Shown here piece by piece: positions 24,301-32,146 of a stretch of 64,000 bases of DNA (within the stretch, counting starts at the first letter, position 1; each line of letters starts with the position of its first letter). Source of the stretch: Nelumbo lutea (lineage: Eukaryota; Streptophyta; Magnoliopsida; Proteales; Nelumbonaceae). The notes below the pieces were generated by a model. The model made no database searches, was not told the DNA's origin, and worked only from the letters and a program-made list of their open reading frames with translations. The position numbers and the translations under genes were made by a program. Location of the stretch: assembly GCA_022828595.1 (NCBI GenBank), contig JAKGHH010000002.1, forward strand, positions 74,496,383 to 74,560,382. Reading direction: 5' to 3'.

Positions 24301-27300
24301 TTTAGACCCAGAGATTCAAAGACAAGAGTTTATTAAGTTATGGACACTAAAGGTGAGTTCAGTCTCTTTTTCCAGTTAATAAAGTTTGTAGTGATTATAT
24401 TTTTTAAGATTGCTTAATCCACCGGCTATGTGATGGAAAATACCATAAAACCATTTCAATCATAAGCAGTGATTTCTGAATCTGGAAGCTTCGGAGATTG
24501 TTTGCAGTTTTGATCTAGTAAAAAGATAGGGAGTGTTTTGATGACTTGATTGCTTAAAATCAATCAATGAATGAAAAACAGCAAAAAAAAAAAAAAAAAA
24601 AAAAAGAAACTATATGAACGAAGAGAAGATTTAGAAAAAAAAAGAATGGAGAAGTAGCAAAAAGTTATAATATGGATTACAATGGCCACTATGCCCCTTG
24701 GGCATCCAATCTCAAAAAGAATAGCGAACATGGTAGTAATAAAGTAAAAAAACAACTGTAATGGCAGTCAACAAACAGAATAAAATTTTGAGCAAAAGGT
24801 AAAGTATTACATTGAATTCTTCAAATGATGTATTGATATACAAGTATAAGAGTAGAAAATTTATTAAAACAGTAAATAAGGCAAAAACAACAAAGGAAAG
24901 GAAAAGGATGAGAAGTTATGGCACAAGGTTGTGGCGAGTATTCATGGCATATCAAGCAATGGATGGGATGTTGGATATCTTCGTAGAGCTACCTTGGCTG
25001 CCTCAAGGAAGGCCATCCATGATTTTCTTCCTACCTTCTTACATCATCAGGTATGACTTGGCCTCTGTTCAAAAACTCAGGTTTTGGGAGGATGTGTGGA
25101 TTGGGGATACCACTTTGGGTATTAAATTCTATTCTCTTTTTGATATTTCCAGGTTTAAGGGTAGGCCCATTTCTCTGCAGGATTAAATTGGAATTTTGGC
25201 TTCATTAGGAGCCTTAGAGAATCTGAACTTTCTATGATGACTGATCTTTGGAGCTTGCTGAATTCAGTTTTCTTGTGTGAAGGTGGCTCGGATTCTAGAG
25301 TATGGGGTCCTAATTCTGATGGGGAGTTCTCTTGCAAGTCCTTTTGTCATCCTCTGGTTGCAGCTTCTTCCTCTTCTTTCCCAGTCATGGAAATTTGGTG
25401 TTTTCCCATTCCCCCTAAAATTAGTGCTTTCTGTTGGGAAGTGTTTCATGGAAACATTAATACCTTTGATCTACTTCAAAGGAAGAGACCAAATTGGTGT
25501 TTGTCTCCCAATTGGTGTGTTCTTTGCAAGTTGAATGGTGGGATTGTGATTCATCTTCTTATCTCTTGCCCGTTTACTAGCTTTCTTTGGGATTGGTTTA
25601 CTTCTCTCTTTGGATGCAGTTGGTCTTCTCCTGATAGGTTGGAGGGTTTGTTTAGCCCTACTAGCATTAGCTGTACAAAAAAGAGGGGTAGGACTGTGGG
25701 AGGAAAGAAATGCAAGAATATTTGAAGAGAAAGAACGAAGCAAGGAAGCCTTGGTTGAAACTGTAACATTGAGAGTCATATTGCGCAAAAAGTTTGAAGC
25801 TATTTTTGGATTTCAAGATTGAAGATTTCTTCAGAGCTTGGGGTATCATTGCTGCATCCTCAACTACAAGACAAAGATCTGTTGAGGTTTGGTCTCCCCC
25901 AATAAATGGTTGGAAGAATCTGAGTTTTGATGGGAGCTGTTTGGGTAACCCAGGCCCCTCAGGTATTGGGTGAGCCATTAGGGATGAAGAGGGTAACATA
26001 ATTGCTTTATAATCTGGCCCTGTGGAGCAGGGTGATGTGGCAAGATCAGAGTTTTTGGCTGCAGTTTTTGGGGTTGAGAAGGCAAAAGAACTGGGTATTA
26101 ATAGGCTGATTATTGAGGGAAATTCTAAAACTGTGGTTAAGTGGCTGGTTAAAAGGGAGGGGGTGGCATGGCATTTGAGGAATGAATTCAGAAAATTCAA
26201 ATGGCTGTCATAGTACATGTTAATCTGAGTGAAATGGGTGAGGAGGACTACTAATAGCTTAGCCAAGCAAGGGGTACATAGAACACATGTTTTGGGCTCA
26301 AATGTAGTACTGATTTGGAAAAGCTTCTATAGCTAGTTCTTTTCACAACTTCTTGTTGTAATCATGTTTTCTCATAATTAATGAAATCTTTTCTGTGTTG
26401 CTGATAGAAAAAAAAAGAAGGTAAGACAGGTTAACTTTGATCAAGTTTAGTTTGGCTAATGCTGCTAATCTACCTGTGTATTACCCATCTATGTTCAATA
26501 TGCCTAAAGCAGTTGTGAAAGGAATGGAGAAATTGATGAGACTTCCTTTGGGAACCTAGAGGAGGGAAACCGAAAAAAGGATGGAGGTTTGGGAGAATAA
26601 CTAGCCTCTGAACTATCTGGCTTTGCAATACTCCCCATGAGATAGCCAAGCTTTCCGTATCCACCAATGTCAATGCACATAGATGATGCCAATTCCAAAT
26701 AATCAGTGCCATCAAATCAAAAAATGTTACAAATCCATTCTAGGTATCTCCATGCTACCCAGCTCTAGTCCAGTACTCCAGTCTCCACACCCTGCTTCAC
26801 CTCACTTCTAGAAAGTTCAACAAATCTCAAACAACTTCAGACAATGTCAATGCACATATTCAAGAAGATTCAATCTGAGTAAGACCTCCTTAAGGTGACT
26901 AGTTATAAGATTATTTCCTAGGCATCTGCAACAAAGGACTTATTTGTTGCCTTTAAGAATTATGTGCTCTGTTGAGTGGTGGAATGGTTGATTTAGTTCT
27001 TGTCCTGTTGGAGGCGCTAGCTGCCTGTGCCTTACCTGGGGCCTGAAAGGAATAATGGAATATCAAGAATAGGTTCAATCTGAGTAAGACCTCCTTAAGG
27101 TGACTAGTTATAAGATTAGTTCCTAGGCATCTGCAACAAAGGACTTACTTGTTGCCTTTAAGAACTATGTGCTCTGTTGAGCGGTGGAATGGTTGATTTA
27201 GTTATTGTCCTGTTGGAGGCGCTAGCTGCTTGTGCCTTAACTGGGGCCTGTTGTAATCTGTTTCTTTATATTTAATAAAATTACTTCACCTTAAAAAGAA

Positions 27301-29494
27301 AAGCAAAAAGGATAAACTTGGGACACTCAATCCAGATGCCTCCATATCTTACAAAAACAAATTGCCCTTGCCAGAGATATGTAAAGAATCAGATTATGTC
27401 CAAGAGCTACATAACAGGTCCCAGAAATCTTCTAAAAAGTAGTCAATCAAGTTGGTATTGATTAGCCACTTCAAATCCTCGTACAATCTGCTGATCCTAG
27501 TATTGCATGACTTTCATCATGAGAGCACCGAATATGACTTCACTACTAACTTGTCTTATTTAATCAAGAGGATAATATAAAACAGATTAGCCAAACATGT
27601 GTAATGTGGTCTGGTAGGGTAAGGCTGCCTGAACCTCTGAAAGTGGTGGTTGACTGTGCAACCACCTAGTGAGCTGGTTTCCCCTCTATGCTATGAAGAC
27701 TGGATTGACTGGGGTTGCCCCAGTGTTGGAGCTGGTAGTGGAACCTCAAAGGAGGGAAGAAGCGGGGGGGGGGGGGGAATTAGAGACTGAAGGCCGAGGC
27801 TGGGAGGTTCTGCTATTTGTGAAGCTGAATGAAGTGTCTTCTACCTGTTTTGGGGATCTGTTCCCCTTTTATAGCCATTTTGTGGCTACTAAGCCTGAGC
27901 TCTTATGAAACTCCGATTTTCTTGTTTCCTTGTTTCTTTTGTCTTTTCCTTTAAATGTCTTTTAGTCTCTTTTTCATTAAATGCATGGTGTGTACATTTC
28001 TTTGAAAATCATATTCTTTTGGCAAGGCAAATTTTCTCATTAGACGATGGCGTGCTAATCAGTATTAGTTGACACGTCTGGGGGATGCAGTACTATGAAA
28101 TGTATTTTTCCCGGTCCTGTGTGTATCCACTTACGTGCCCTGACAGGGGAGGGGATGCGAACTTGATTCACTTTGGTGCATGAGATTTGGTTCTTCGCAC
28201 CTAGGTCTGCTCTAACTGGCTCGATTTATCCAGTTTGCACAGTAGTTGACACTTGTGGGTGGTGTTATGTATGACAATGCTCTTACACCATGTAGTTGGG
28301 ATAAGGCTTGGTGATGATTGTGAGGATAGTATAGAACAGACATGAAATATGAAGATTTAAACAAGTAGAACCAGTAGAAGAGAGGTAGAGAGAGAAGAGA
28401 AATGAATGAGAAGGTGAAACTTCCTTGGGTGCATGTATTATTGCTTATATGGATGTGTAACAAGTTATGGTGAAAGGACTAGAATACTCCTAAGTAGGTG
28501 GAAACAAAATGGTGCAGTAAGAAGAAAACAAATAAAGCCTGCTAAGGGCCCAATTACTCAATTGGCCCACTTCTCAATAATTTAGATTCTAGAATTCTTT
28601 TAGGAACTCTGATATGAAGTAGAAGCCAAAGAACATTTTCATATGGTTGAATGACATGATTTCAATCAGTAAGATTGCTAATATGTACATTTCCTCAAAG
28701 AGGTGCCAATTTTCTAATTTCTACTTTCAAGACTGCTTTACAAAGTTGTGTTTCACTGCCAGGAGGCTTATGTAAAAGCACTGGGGAGGGGCTTCTCGGC
28801 TGCACCTTTCAAGACATTTACCATCCGCTTCAGGGCTACTAGGAGCGATGGCTTGCAAGTTCCTACAGATCTAATTTCTGAGGTAGGCCGATCTCTCCTT
28901 GTAAAAGAGAATACATGACAAGATTCTACAATATTAGGTTGATCAATGGCTTGGTTCATTATTTGGATCTGATTTGATTTTCTAGTACATATTTAAAATG
29001 GGAAATCTGTTATATAATTGGAAAAATCTGGATCCACTCTGATCTTAAAATAAAAGGCCCAATCATCCAACAATATTTCTTTTTGCACGGGTTAGCTTTA
29101 TCTTTATAAATTGGTGCTTTAATTTGTCAGTCTCTATATTCCTACCATCTCTATTATAATTTCAGGCATCTGAAATACTTGTAGAAGCATTTGATGATCC
29201 CAAGAGCCTTTCAAACAATTGGCAATTTGGACTCTTGGAACTGGCCAATTCCCATTATGCTGCCATTTGCATGGAAAAAGAAAACATTCTTGAAGGTGGG
29301 ATCTTCATTTTTGTCTATCAAATGTGTTCAAAATGCATAGATTTTCAAGTTATATTTTGATTACTGCAGGAAAAGGGAATGACTTTATGAAATTGAAAGT
29401 GTGGAAGACTCTTCCATTTGTCGAGGATGAATATGTTTCTGGAACTAATGCAGTGAAAATAATCTGTGGGTTGTCCCAGTGCTTGCATCTTTAG
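266..29494 (+). CDS. 4'-phosphopantetheinyl transferase (Sfp/AcpS superfamily), split gene
   Basis: Enzymes of this family transfer the phosphopantetheine arm of CoA to a serine of acyl carrier proteins; plant homologues are thought to serve organellar fatty-acid synthesis. Exons, by in-frame joining and GT-AG borders: (about 266)-375, 838-1013, 9398-9462, 23981-24082, 24197-24352, 28763-28882, 29166-29295, 29370-29494 (stop TAG). The predicted protein is roughly 330 residues, slightly longer than I expect for plant homologues. Visible landmarks are [12 protein letters not shown] near the N-terminus, [13 protein letters not shown], the metal-binding GVDVEE, and the signature [15 protein letters not shown] split over two exons. 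Every codon phase across the seven certain exons agrees, and none contains a stop, so the gene looks functional. Introns 2, 3 and 5 (counting from the probable first exon: 1014-9397, 9463-23980, 24353-28762) are packed with transposons. Identity is firm; the N-terminus and subcellular targeting are uncertain. Confidence 0.9.
376..837 (+). other. first intron of the phosphopantetheinyl transferase gene
   Basis: A 462-bp intron if the proposed first exon is right. It contains an 18-bp exact copy (775-792) of exon sequence at 844-861. No transposon is recognised. Confidence 0.5.
838..1013 (+). CDS. phosphopantetheinyl transferase exon (N-terminal half-domain)
   Basis: The acceptor is TTTACAG|A at 837/838 and the donor is AGAT|GTAGGG at 1013/1014. 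The exon encodes (R)[12 protein letters not shown] through [13 protein letters not shown], typical of the start of plant PPTases. The last base, T, joins AT at 9398 to make Tyr. Confidence 0.9.
1014..1793. other. intron sequence without recognised features
   Basis: Start of the 8.4-kb intron. AT-rich, with no coding sequence or repeat that I recognise. Confidence 0.6.
1780..2018 (-). mobile_element. RTE-type LINE 3' end fragment
   Basis: The minus strand encodes a piece containing [17 protein letters not shown] and ends in a (ATG)n tail at about 1798-1814. The R-K-x-T-W-x-E-V-V-R segment followed by a short-period tail instead of poly(A) is typical of the 3' end of plant RTE LINEs. It is heavily 5'-truncated. 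Confidence 0.6.
2019..3080. other. intron sequence without recognised coding capacity
   Basis: No gene seen. Two similar segments at about 2421-2440 and 2517-2536 share ATGCCCCAAAAG. The stretch 2650-3080 has the look of a retrotransposon UTR or LTR remnant but cannot be assigned. Confidence 0.4.
3085..3335 (-). mobile_element. L1-type LINE 3' end fragment
   Basis: The minus strand reads an RNase H C-terminus-like peptide ([17 protein letters not shown]) followed by a 3' tail containing CTGATCAAAAATA. The same tail style recurs at other L1 remnants in the window. It directly abuts the Copia 5' LTR. Confidence 0.6.
3321..3549 (+). repeat. 5' LTR of truncated Copia element
   Basis: Begins TGTTGTGTTGAAACATG, ends TTCTAACA, and is followed directly by the primer-binding site. 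Its position fits the internal region that follows. No 3' LTR partner remains, so the left border is by inspection only. Confidence 0.65.
3550..3566 (+). other. primer-binding site (initiator tRNA-Met type)
   Basis: TGGTATCAGAGCAGGTT immediately after the LTR. This is complementary to the 3' end of plant initiator tRNA-Met, the standard primer for Copia reverse transcription. Confidence 0.85.
4185..5102 (+). pseudogene. Copia gag with zinc knuckle (frameshifted)
   Basis: Starts [20 protein letters not shown] and carries the usual plant Copia gag landmarks: [18 protein letters not shown] and later [16 protein letters not shown] frameshift near 4720-4730 moves the reading frame into a Gly/Arg-rich linker and a CX2CX4HX4-type knuckle in which the last Cys is replaced ([16 protein letters not shown]). 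It packages element RNA in intact relatives. Confidence 0.8.
5740..7272 (+). pseudogene. Copia integrase-reverse transcriptase remnant
   Basis: The integrase core is recognisable by [20 protein letters not shown], a stop at 6070, then [21 protein letters not shown] proline-rich linker leads to RT motifs [20 protein letters not shown] and [18 protein letters not shown]. It is spread over several frames, with the pol C-terminus missing after 7272. Confidence 0.85.
7272..8130 (-). mobile_element. L1-type LINE fragment with internal deletion
   Basis: On the minus strand, RT motifs ([32 protein letters not shown] with QGDPLSP) at 8127-7690 are followed directly by an RNase H domain ([19 protein letters not shown]) at 7519-7272. 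The RT C-terminus and most of the zinc-binding region between them are missing. Both ends are truncated: it joins Copia at about 7272 and unrelated sequence at about 8130. Confidence 0.88.
8130..8400 (+). mobile_element. probable L1 3'-UTR/tail
   Basis: A G/T-rich sequence with a poly-G run (about 8202-8214) that ends TTTAATAAATTTTGTTTTATC, then ATTGATAAAAAAA. It matches the style of other LINE 3' ends here (for example 23850). No protein is recognisable. Confidence 0.4.
8401..9397. other. intron sequence without recognised features
   Basis: AT/CT-rich, with no coding sequence recognised. Includes a polypyrimidine-rich stretch before the acceptor at 9397. Confidence 0.5.
9398..9462 (+). CDS. 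phosphopantetheinyl transferase exon
   Basis: This 65-bp exon encodes (Y)[15 protein letters not shown] and TFGKPE. The acceptor is GGATTAG|AT and the donor GAG|GTTAGT. It lies alone between introns of 8.4 and 14.5 kb. The [15 protein letters not shown] stretch is the family's conserved substrate-binding loop region. Confidence 0.88.
9500..9870 (-). mobile_element. L1-type LINE 3' end (RNase H C-terminus)
   Basis: The minus strand reads [18 protein letters not shown] followed by a decayed C-terminus and a poly(A) tail (poly-T at about 9505-9514 on the + strand). 5'-truncated, as is usual for LINE insertions. Confidence 0.65.
9945..10401. mobile_element. hAT-type MITE
   Basis: Terminal inverted repeats TAGGGGTGCTCA (left) and TGAGCACCCCTA (right) bound a 457-bp non-coding element with an AT-rich centre. 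The flanking 8-bp direct repeats are CTCTGATT (9937-9944) and GTCTGATT (10402-10409), one mismatch. The TIR type and 8-bp duplication are diagnostic of hAT elements. Confidence 0.85.
10410..11494. other. intron sequence, repeat-like but unassigned
   Basis: No coding sequence. 10560-10800 is G/T-rich and ends in a TGGTAAAAAATTC-like tail resembling LINE 3' UTRs. 11405-11494 is a diverged direct copy of 15075-15185, on the other side of the next element. Confidence 0.4.
12942..12957. repeat. target-site duplication, left copy (RGG retrocopy)
   Basis: ACTTGTTGAGGAGGCT, identical to 14530-14545. Removing one copy plus the insert restores the HSP reading frame (...[12 protein letters not shown]). 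Confidence 0.9.
12958..14529 (+). pseudogene. processed retrocopy of an RGG-box RNA-binding (HABP4/PAI-RBP1-type) gene
   Basis: One uninterrupted frame from ATG 13043 to TGA 14290 (415 codons) has no introns and no frameshifts. It encodes an N-terminal [20 protein letters not shown], Gly/Arg-rich RGG repeats, DEWDVP, then [20 protein letters not shown] and a C-terminal [10 protein letters not shown]. This is the layout of plant RGGA-type proteins, which bind mRNA/ribosomes. Stops occur only at 13052, 13178, 13181 and 13901, all TAG. It is followed by a 3'UTR and a poly(A) tract (14515-14528). A 16-bp target-site duplication ACTTGTTGAGGAGGCT flanks it (12942-12957 and 14530-14545). This is a LINE-mediated retrocopy inserted in exon 1 of the HSP pseudogene. 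Confidence 0.9.
14530..14545. repeat. target-site duplication, right copy (RGG retrocopy)
   Basis: ACTTGTTGAGGAGGCT, immediately after the poly(A) tail; matches 12942-12957 exactly. Confidence 0.9.
15064..16190. other. intron sequence with simple and unassigned repeats
   Basis: Contains a diverged copy of 11405-11494 (15075-15185), a (GAAA)n run at about 15262-15287, two similar segments starting TGTTGAAATAGC (15467 and 15624) that may be LTR remnants, and a short palindrome with CCGATA...TATCGG around 15850-15915. No coding sequence recognised. Confidence 0.5.
16192..16572. mobile_element. foldback (long inverted repeat) element
   Basis: The left arm starts GTTTTAAAATGCGAAGGCGT and the right arm ends ACGCCTTCGCGTTTTAAAAC. 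The arms pair over nearly the whole 380 bp, including GGATCTCATTTTTTCTTTAT against its complement. No coding capacity. I could not identify a target-site duplication. Confidence 0.75.
16573..16620 (+). mobile_element. L1 LINE RNase H fragment, left part (split by Copia)
   Basis: Reads [12 protein letters not shown] on the + strand and continues at 23565 after the Copia element with DSWLVLN. Together they form the KLIIEGDS motif seen in other LINE RNase H domains here. Confidence 0.7.
16621..16954 (-). repeat. 3' LTR of the 6.9-kb Copia
   Basis: Matches 23237-23559 throughout, apart from a few substitutions and a short insertion. Read on the minus strand it begins TGTTGAAG and ends CCTACT. 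Confidence 0.93.
16955..16972 (-). other. polypurine tract of the 6.9-kb Copia
   Basis: The minus strand reads CCCAACTTGAGGGGGAG directly before the 3' LTR. The same purine-rich motif precedes the 3' LTR in the two other minus-strand Copias at 43434 and 58468. Confidence 0.8.
17000..18795 (-). pseudogene. Copia reverse transcriptase-RNase H (frameshifted)
   Basis: [31 protein letters not shown], then a stop after a frameshift near 17990, and [20 protein letters not shown] with [20 protein letters not shown]. RNase [20 protein letters not shown] sequence and [20 protein letters not shown]. All catalytic motifs are visible, but frameshifts near 17960 and 17330 separate the domains. Confidence 0.88.
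19133..19870 (-). pseudogene. Copia integrase remnant
   Basis: GAG-pre-integrase [19 protein letters not shown] with the HHCC-type [12 protein letters not shown], then after a break [20 protein letters not shown] and [20 protein letters not shown]. In intact relatives this inserts element cDNA into chromosomes. Confidence 0.85.
20229..20826 (+). repeat. solo LTR nested in Copia protease
   Basis: Starts TGATGTGGGCGCCGG and ends GGGCCTATAACA, flanked by perfect 5-bp ATTAG repeats (20224-20228 and 20827-20831). It holds a TATA-like CTCCTATTTAAGG, an AATAAA at about 20650, and several tandem copies of a CTTATCTTATCAGTTCAGTA-like unit. Removing it and one ATTAG restores the protease context HMTN-APTI on the minus strand. 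This is the scar of LTR-LTR recombination of a different element. Confidence 0.85.
21968..22713 (-). mobile_element. 5'-truncated L1 LINE nested in Copia gag
   Basis: The 746-bp insert is flanked by an exact 17-bp duplication GTACCGATATATTTCAT (21951-21967 and 22714-22730). Its minus-strand end is the tail GTTATTGATAAAAAAAA. Confidence 0.93.
22094..22627 (-). pseudogene. L1 LINE RNase H domain (open fragment)
   Basis: A 177-residue open frame containing [56 protein letters not shown] and [20 protein letters not shown]. These are the D-E-D positions and the HxxR-equivalent C-terminus of a plant LINE RNase H. Still open, implying a relatively young insertion, but without RT or endonuclease. 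Confidence 0.88.
23237..23559 (-). repeat. 5' LTR of the 6.9-kb Copia
   Basis: Pairs with 16621-16954. The primer-binding site GGTATCAGAGCATCGG lies just inside it (minus strand). Confidence 0.93.
23565..23855 (+). mobile_element. L1 LINE 3' end, right part (split by Copia)
   Basis: Continues the RNase H from 16620: DSWLVLN, a stop, then [20 protein letters not shown] and a 3'UTR ending CTGTTATTGATAAAAAAAAC. The 3' tail type matches the other L1 remnants. Confidence 0.8.
23981..24082 (+). CDS. phosphopantetheinyl transferase exon
   Basis: 34 codons between acceptor CCAATAG|ATA and donor CTG|GTACAG. It encodes [12 protein letters not shown] followed by [19 protein letters not shown] and DKL. 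The FNVSHT motif is characteristic of Sfp-type PPTases. Confidence 0.9.
24197..24352 (+). CDS. phosphopantetheinyl transferase exon (catalytic)
   Basis: 52 codons between TTTCAG|GTT and AAG|GTGAGT. It starts [13 protein letters not shown] (the metal-binding Asp of G-V-D, with following acidic residues) and ends EFIKLWTLK, the first half of the second catalytic motif. The preceding intron is only 114 bp. Confidence 0.93.
24353..24900. other. intron sequence without recognised features
   Basis: Poly-A (about 24582-24604) and A-rich DNA. No coding sequence recognised. Confidence 0.5.
24920..26418 (+). mobile_element. 5'-truncated L1 LINE (RT C-terminus, zinc-binding, RNase H)
   Basis: The + strand reads [20 protein letters not shown], a zinc-binding reverse-transcriptase-associated domain ([38 protein letters not shown]), [19 protein letters not shown] sequence, and RNase H ([32 protein letters not shown]). 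The tail is CATAATTAATGAAATC then GCTGATAGAAAAAAAAAG. Multiple stops and frameshifts. No clear target-site duplication. Confidence 0.88.
26430..26870 (-). mobile_element. Copia gag and leader fragment
   Basis: The minus strand (in one frame) reads [15 protein letters not shown] after a TDYLELA-like motif, matching gag of the 6.9-kb Copia ([20 protein letters not shown]). The sequence on its right resembles that element's leader. No LTR recognised. Confidence 0.65.
26871..27290 (+). repeat. retroposon-like sequence with 205-bp tandem duplication
   Basis: A unit starting CAATCTGAGTAAGACCTCCT at 26871 is repeated at 27076 with few differences; each runs to a GCTAGCTGC...GGGGCCTG end. The second copy continues to TTTAATAAAATTACTTCACC and an A-rich tail. 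No coding sequence. Confidence 0.7.
27291..28762. other. intron sequence without recognised genes
   Basis: 27300-27560 may continue the Copia leader seen at 26430-26870. A poly-G run lies at about 27765-27777. The remainder, up to the acceptor at 28762, shows no coding sequence. Confidence 0.45.
28763..28882 (+). CDS. phosphopantetheinyl transferase exon
   Basis: 40 codons between GCCAG|GAG and GAG|GTAGGC. It encodes [19 protein letters not shown] and a variable loop. It completes the W-T-L-K-E-A-Y-V-K motif begun in the previous exon, 4.4 kb upstream. Confidence 0.93.
29166..29295 (+). CDS. phosphopantetheinyl transferase exon
   Basis: Acceptor TTTCAG|GCA and donor GAAG|GTGGGA. It encodes [18 protein letters not shown] and [20 protein letters not shown], the beta-strand region near the C-terminus of this family. 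It ends with one base of a split Gly codon. Confidence 0.88.
29370..29494 (+). CDS. phosphopantetheinyl transferase last exon
   Basis: Acceptor ACTGCAG|GA. It encodes (G)[19 protein letters not shown] and continues to the stop TAG at 29492-29494. The 3'UTR presumably follows; no single clear polyadenylation signal stands out. Confidence 0.85.
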
Positions 29495-30254
29495 GCACTT
29501 GGCTATGTTTTCTCTTCTAACCGGAAGTCCAAAGATTGGATCCCATTTTATTGTTTCTGTAGGAAATATTTCGAAAGGTGTTTTTCTCAGTAGGTTGTCA
29601 AGATCATAAATATTGAATACTATCACCAGAGATCTTGTAAAATCTGTACATTACAGGCTTATTAGCAAGGTTCAAAGTCTCAGAAGTGCAATTTTAAGAG
29701 ACATATATGCTTTGGATATGCATAGATACACTAAGAAAGTTCAAATAAATCCAAATTTTGCGTAGGAATTTGGATATATTTACCTGACCAAGTGAAATAG
29801 GCCGAAGTGTTGTTTCAAGGCCTAAGAGTGGATTGATTCATGAATGTGTAATATAAATTAAAATTTTTATATACAATATTTAATATAAATTAAAATGAAA
29901 TATTTTTGTATATATAATTTGTAATATATGTATATATATATCATATATGTTTTATTATATATAATATATACTATGATATTTTATAATTAAACATATTATG
30001 TTATATATAAATCAAACTGTTTTGGCCACTTATTCATAGGTCCAATGGTCTGACCATCTGGTCCAAACCCTAGTCGGATGGTTTTGGGGTTCAAAACTAG
30101 ACACCAAAACCATTTAACCATCTGGTTTGGTCAAGTTCTTGAGTTAACTGGTCTGATCGTCTAGTTTGGTCTGGTTTTCAAAATCATGACACACACATAC
30201 ACACACACATACTTAAGTGGGCATGTACTTTGTACGTGGCAGTGATGAGGATGA
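29495..30254. other. downstream region of the phosphopantetheinyl transferase gene
   Basis: Presumed 3'UTR, then AT-rich DNA. 29850-30010 is almost pure A/T; 30010-30180 repeats TGGTTTGGTC/TCTGGTCCAAAC motifs typical of degenerate hAT MITEs. Confidence 0.45.
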
Positions 30255-31141
30255 TTAGGGGTGCAACTTGGGTGGGTTGGGCGGGCTTCAAAGAACTTAT
30301 GTAAATATTTTTATGTATTCATCTTTTAATGGCTTTTTGACCCAATTTAAGAGTAAAATCATTTGAAAATATGTACAAATTTCATTTACAAATATACATT
30401 TACAAACTTTATACATATGCACATGTTCGTATAATTAGAAAAAAGGGTAAAATATAAAAAGCCTCCCCTAGGTTTTCTAACAATCATATAAACCTCGCCT
30501 ATGTTTTGATTGAGACAAAAGCCTCCCTTATGGTTTTGAAAAAGTCTACAACTACCTCCCTTCCATTATGTTTTTAAACAAGAAATACTAATATTATGCA
30601 TTTATTTTTAAAATACCACTTCTACCCTTAGTATTAATATTATTGGTTTAGGAAGAGATACGAGTACTCTCTCTCTCTCTCTCTCTCTCATAACTCGTAT
30701 TCTTCCTGACATCTCCATTGGTGAGAGAAACACCAAGCTATAGAACCCAAATAATATGGAGGGTAAAACAGGTATTTCAAAAAATATATTTATTAATTTA
30801 GCATTTTCTGTCTAGGAAGATAATGGAAGGGAGGTAATTGCACATTTTTTAAAAACTATAGGGAAGGTTTTTGTTTTAAACAAAACATGTGGAGATTTTT
30901 ATGATTTTCAAAAAAACTCGAGTGAGATTTTTATATTTTACCCTAGAAAAAAGATATTTTAGAAATATAATATGCATATGTATGCATTTTCTCAGGTGGG
31001 ATCGGGTTGGGTCAGGCTTGAGTATTTTAGCCTAGGCCCAACCCAATGAACCCATAGCTTGAAAATTCAGGCCTAACCCATGCAAAAGCTCAAGTTGGGT
31101 CGAGTAGGGCTTGGGTTAAACCTGTCCAAGTTTCATCCCTA
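30255..31141. mobile_element. hAT-like element interrupted by a MULE MITE
   Basis: The left end TTAGGGGTGCAACTTGG and the inverted right end (CCAAGTTTCATCCCTAA) define an element of about 390 bp once the nested MITE is removed. The ATGAT/GATGAT-rich flanks obscure the target duplication. Confidence 0.55.
30445..30943. mobile_element. Mutator-type MITE (non-autonomous)
   Basis: A 499-bp element with long terminal inverted repeats (GGGTAAAATATAAAAA at both ends, imperfect over about 150 bp). A perfect 9-bp target duplication TAGAAAAAA lies at 30436-30444 and 30944-30952. The internal (CT)n at about 30667-30690 has no coding capacity. 9-bp duplications and GGG ends are hallmarks of MULEs. Confidence 0.88.
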
Positions 31142-31144
31142 ATG

Positions 31145-32087
31145 ATAATAGTAAATAATGTGTTTTCAAAAATTGATATATATATATATATATATATTCA
31201 TCCCTAATGATGATAGTAAATAATGTGTTTTCAAAAATTGATATATATATATTTCTATGCCTATAACAATTATTCTTATTTGTCACACTTTTTGTTTAAT
31301 ATGATGAGTATATGATATTAGTTAAGGGCTCAGATGTTTTCTACATTTTTTTTTGTATTTTTATCTTTTTTAATCATTATTATCTAACTATGACATCAAT
31401 GGTTAACACATTTTGTTGACTCACCACCAAATAGGAAAACAACTCAATTTTGGGTTGGTTTTAAATTTGTATTTTATTTGTATCATCAATAAAAACAATT
31501 GTTCTTTGTCACACTTATTTTTCTTTAATATGATTAATTAATATAGGATTCAATAAAAGAATGAGTTAATACCTAAATATAAGACTTAATAAGAGGGAAT
31601 TGAATGAATAAAAATGTACTAGTTAAAATTACATTTTGTGACCTCACAATTAGAGAGAGACCAAATTAAAAAGTGATATTTTAGTCAAAAATAGAATTCA
31701 ATAAATGTTATTAGAGCTAATTCCTTAAATATAAGAATGAGAGGGACTTGAATGAGTAGAAAAGTTGTAAAAATTACATTTATGCCCTTACAATTAGAGG
31801 CAGAAACTTGTGGTATTTTAGTCAAACAAAATTATCACTCTCATTCACACGTTTCATAGTAATTAATAAGTGTTCTTGTGCTTTGCATGTGACACTTTTT
31901 TATAATGATGATATTAGATAATATGTTTCTAAAGTTTATATAAATTTTGTATATTTTTATGTCTATAAAAATTATTCTTATTTGTCACACTTATTTTTGT
32001 TAATATGATAGATATACAATATTAGAGATGCGTCAAAATATATATTTTTTTATAATTTTTGTATATTTACTTTTGTGTATATTATCA

Positions 32088-32146
<59 letters not shown>

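Noticed and set aside
28212..28463. 83-codon minus-strand frame in the 4.4-kb intron
   Set aside because: Low-complexity, no domain, no splice signals; treated as random.
29345..29626. 93-codon minus-strand frame
   Set aside because: Antisense to the certain last exon of the phosphopantetheinyl transferase.
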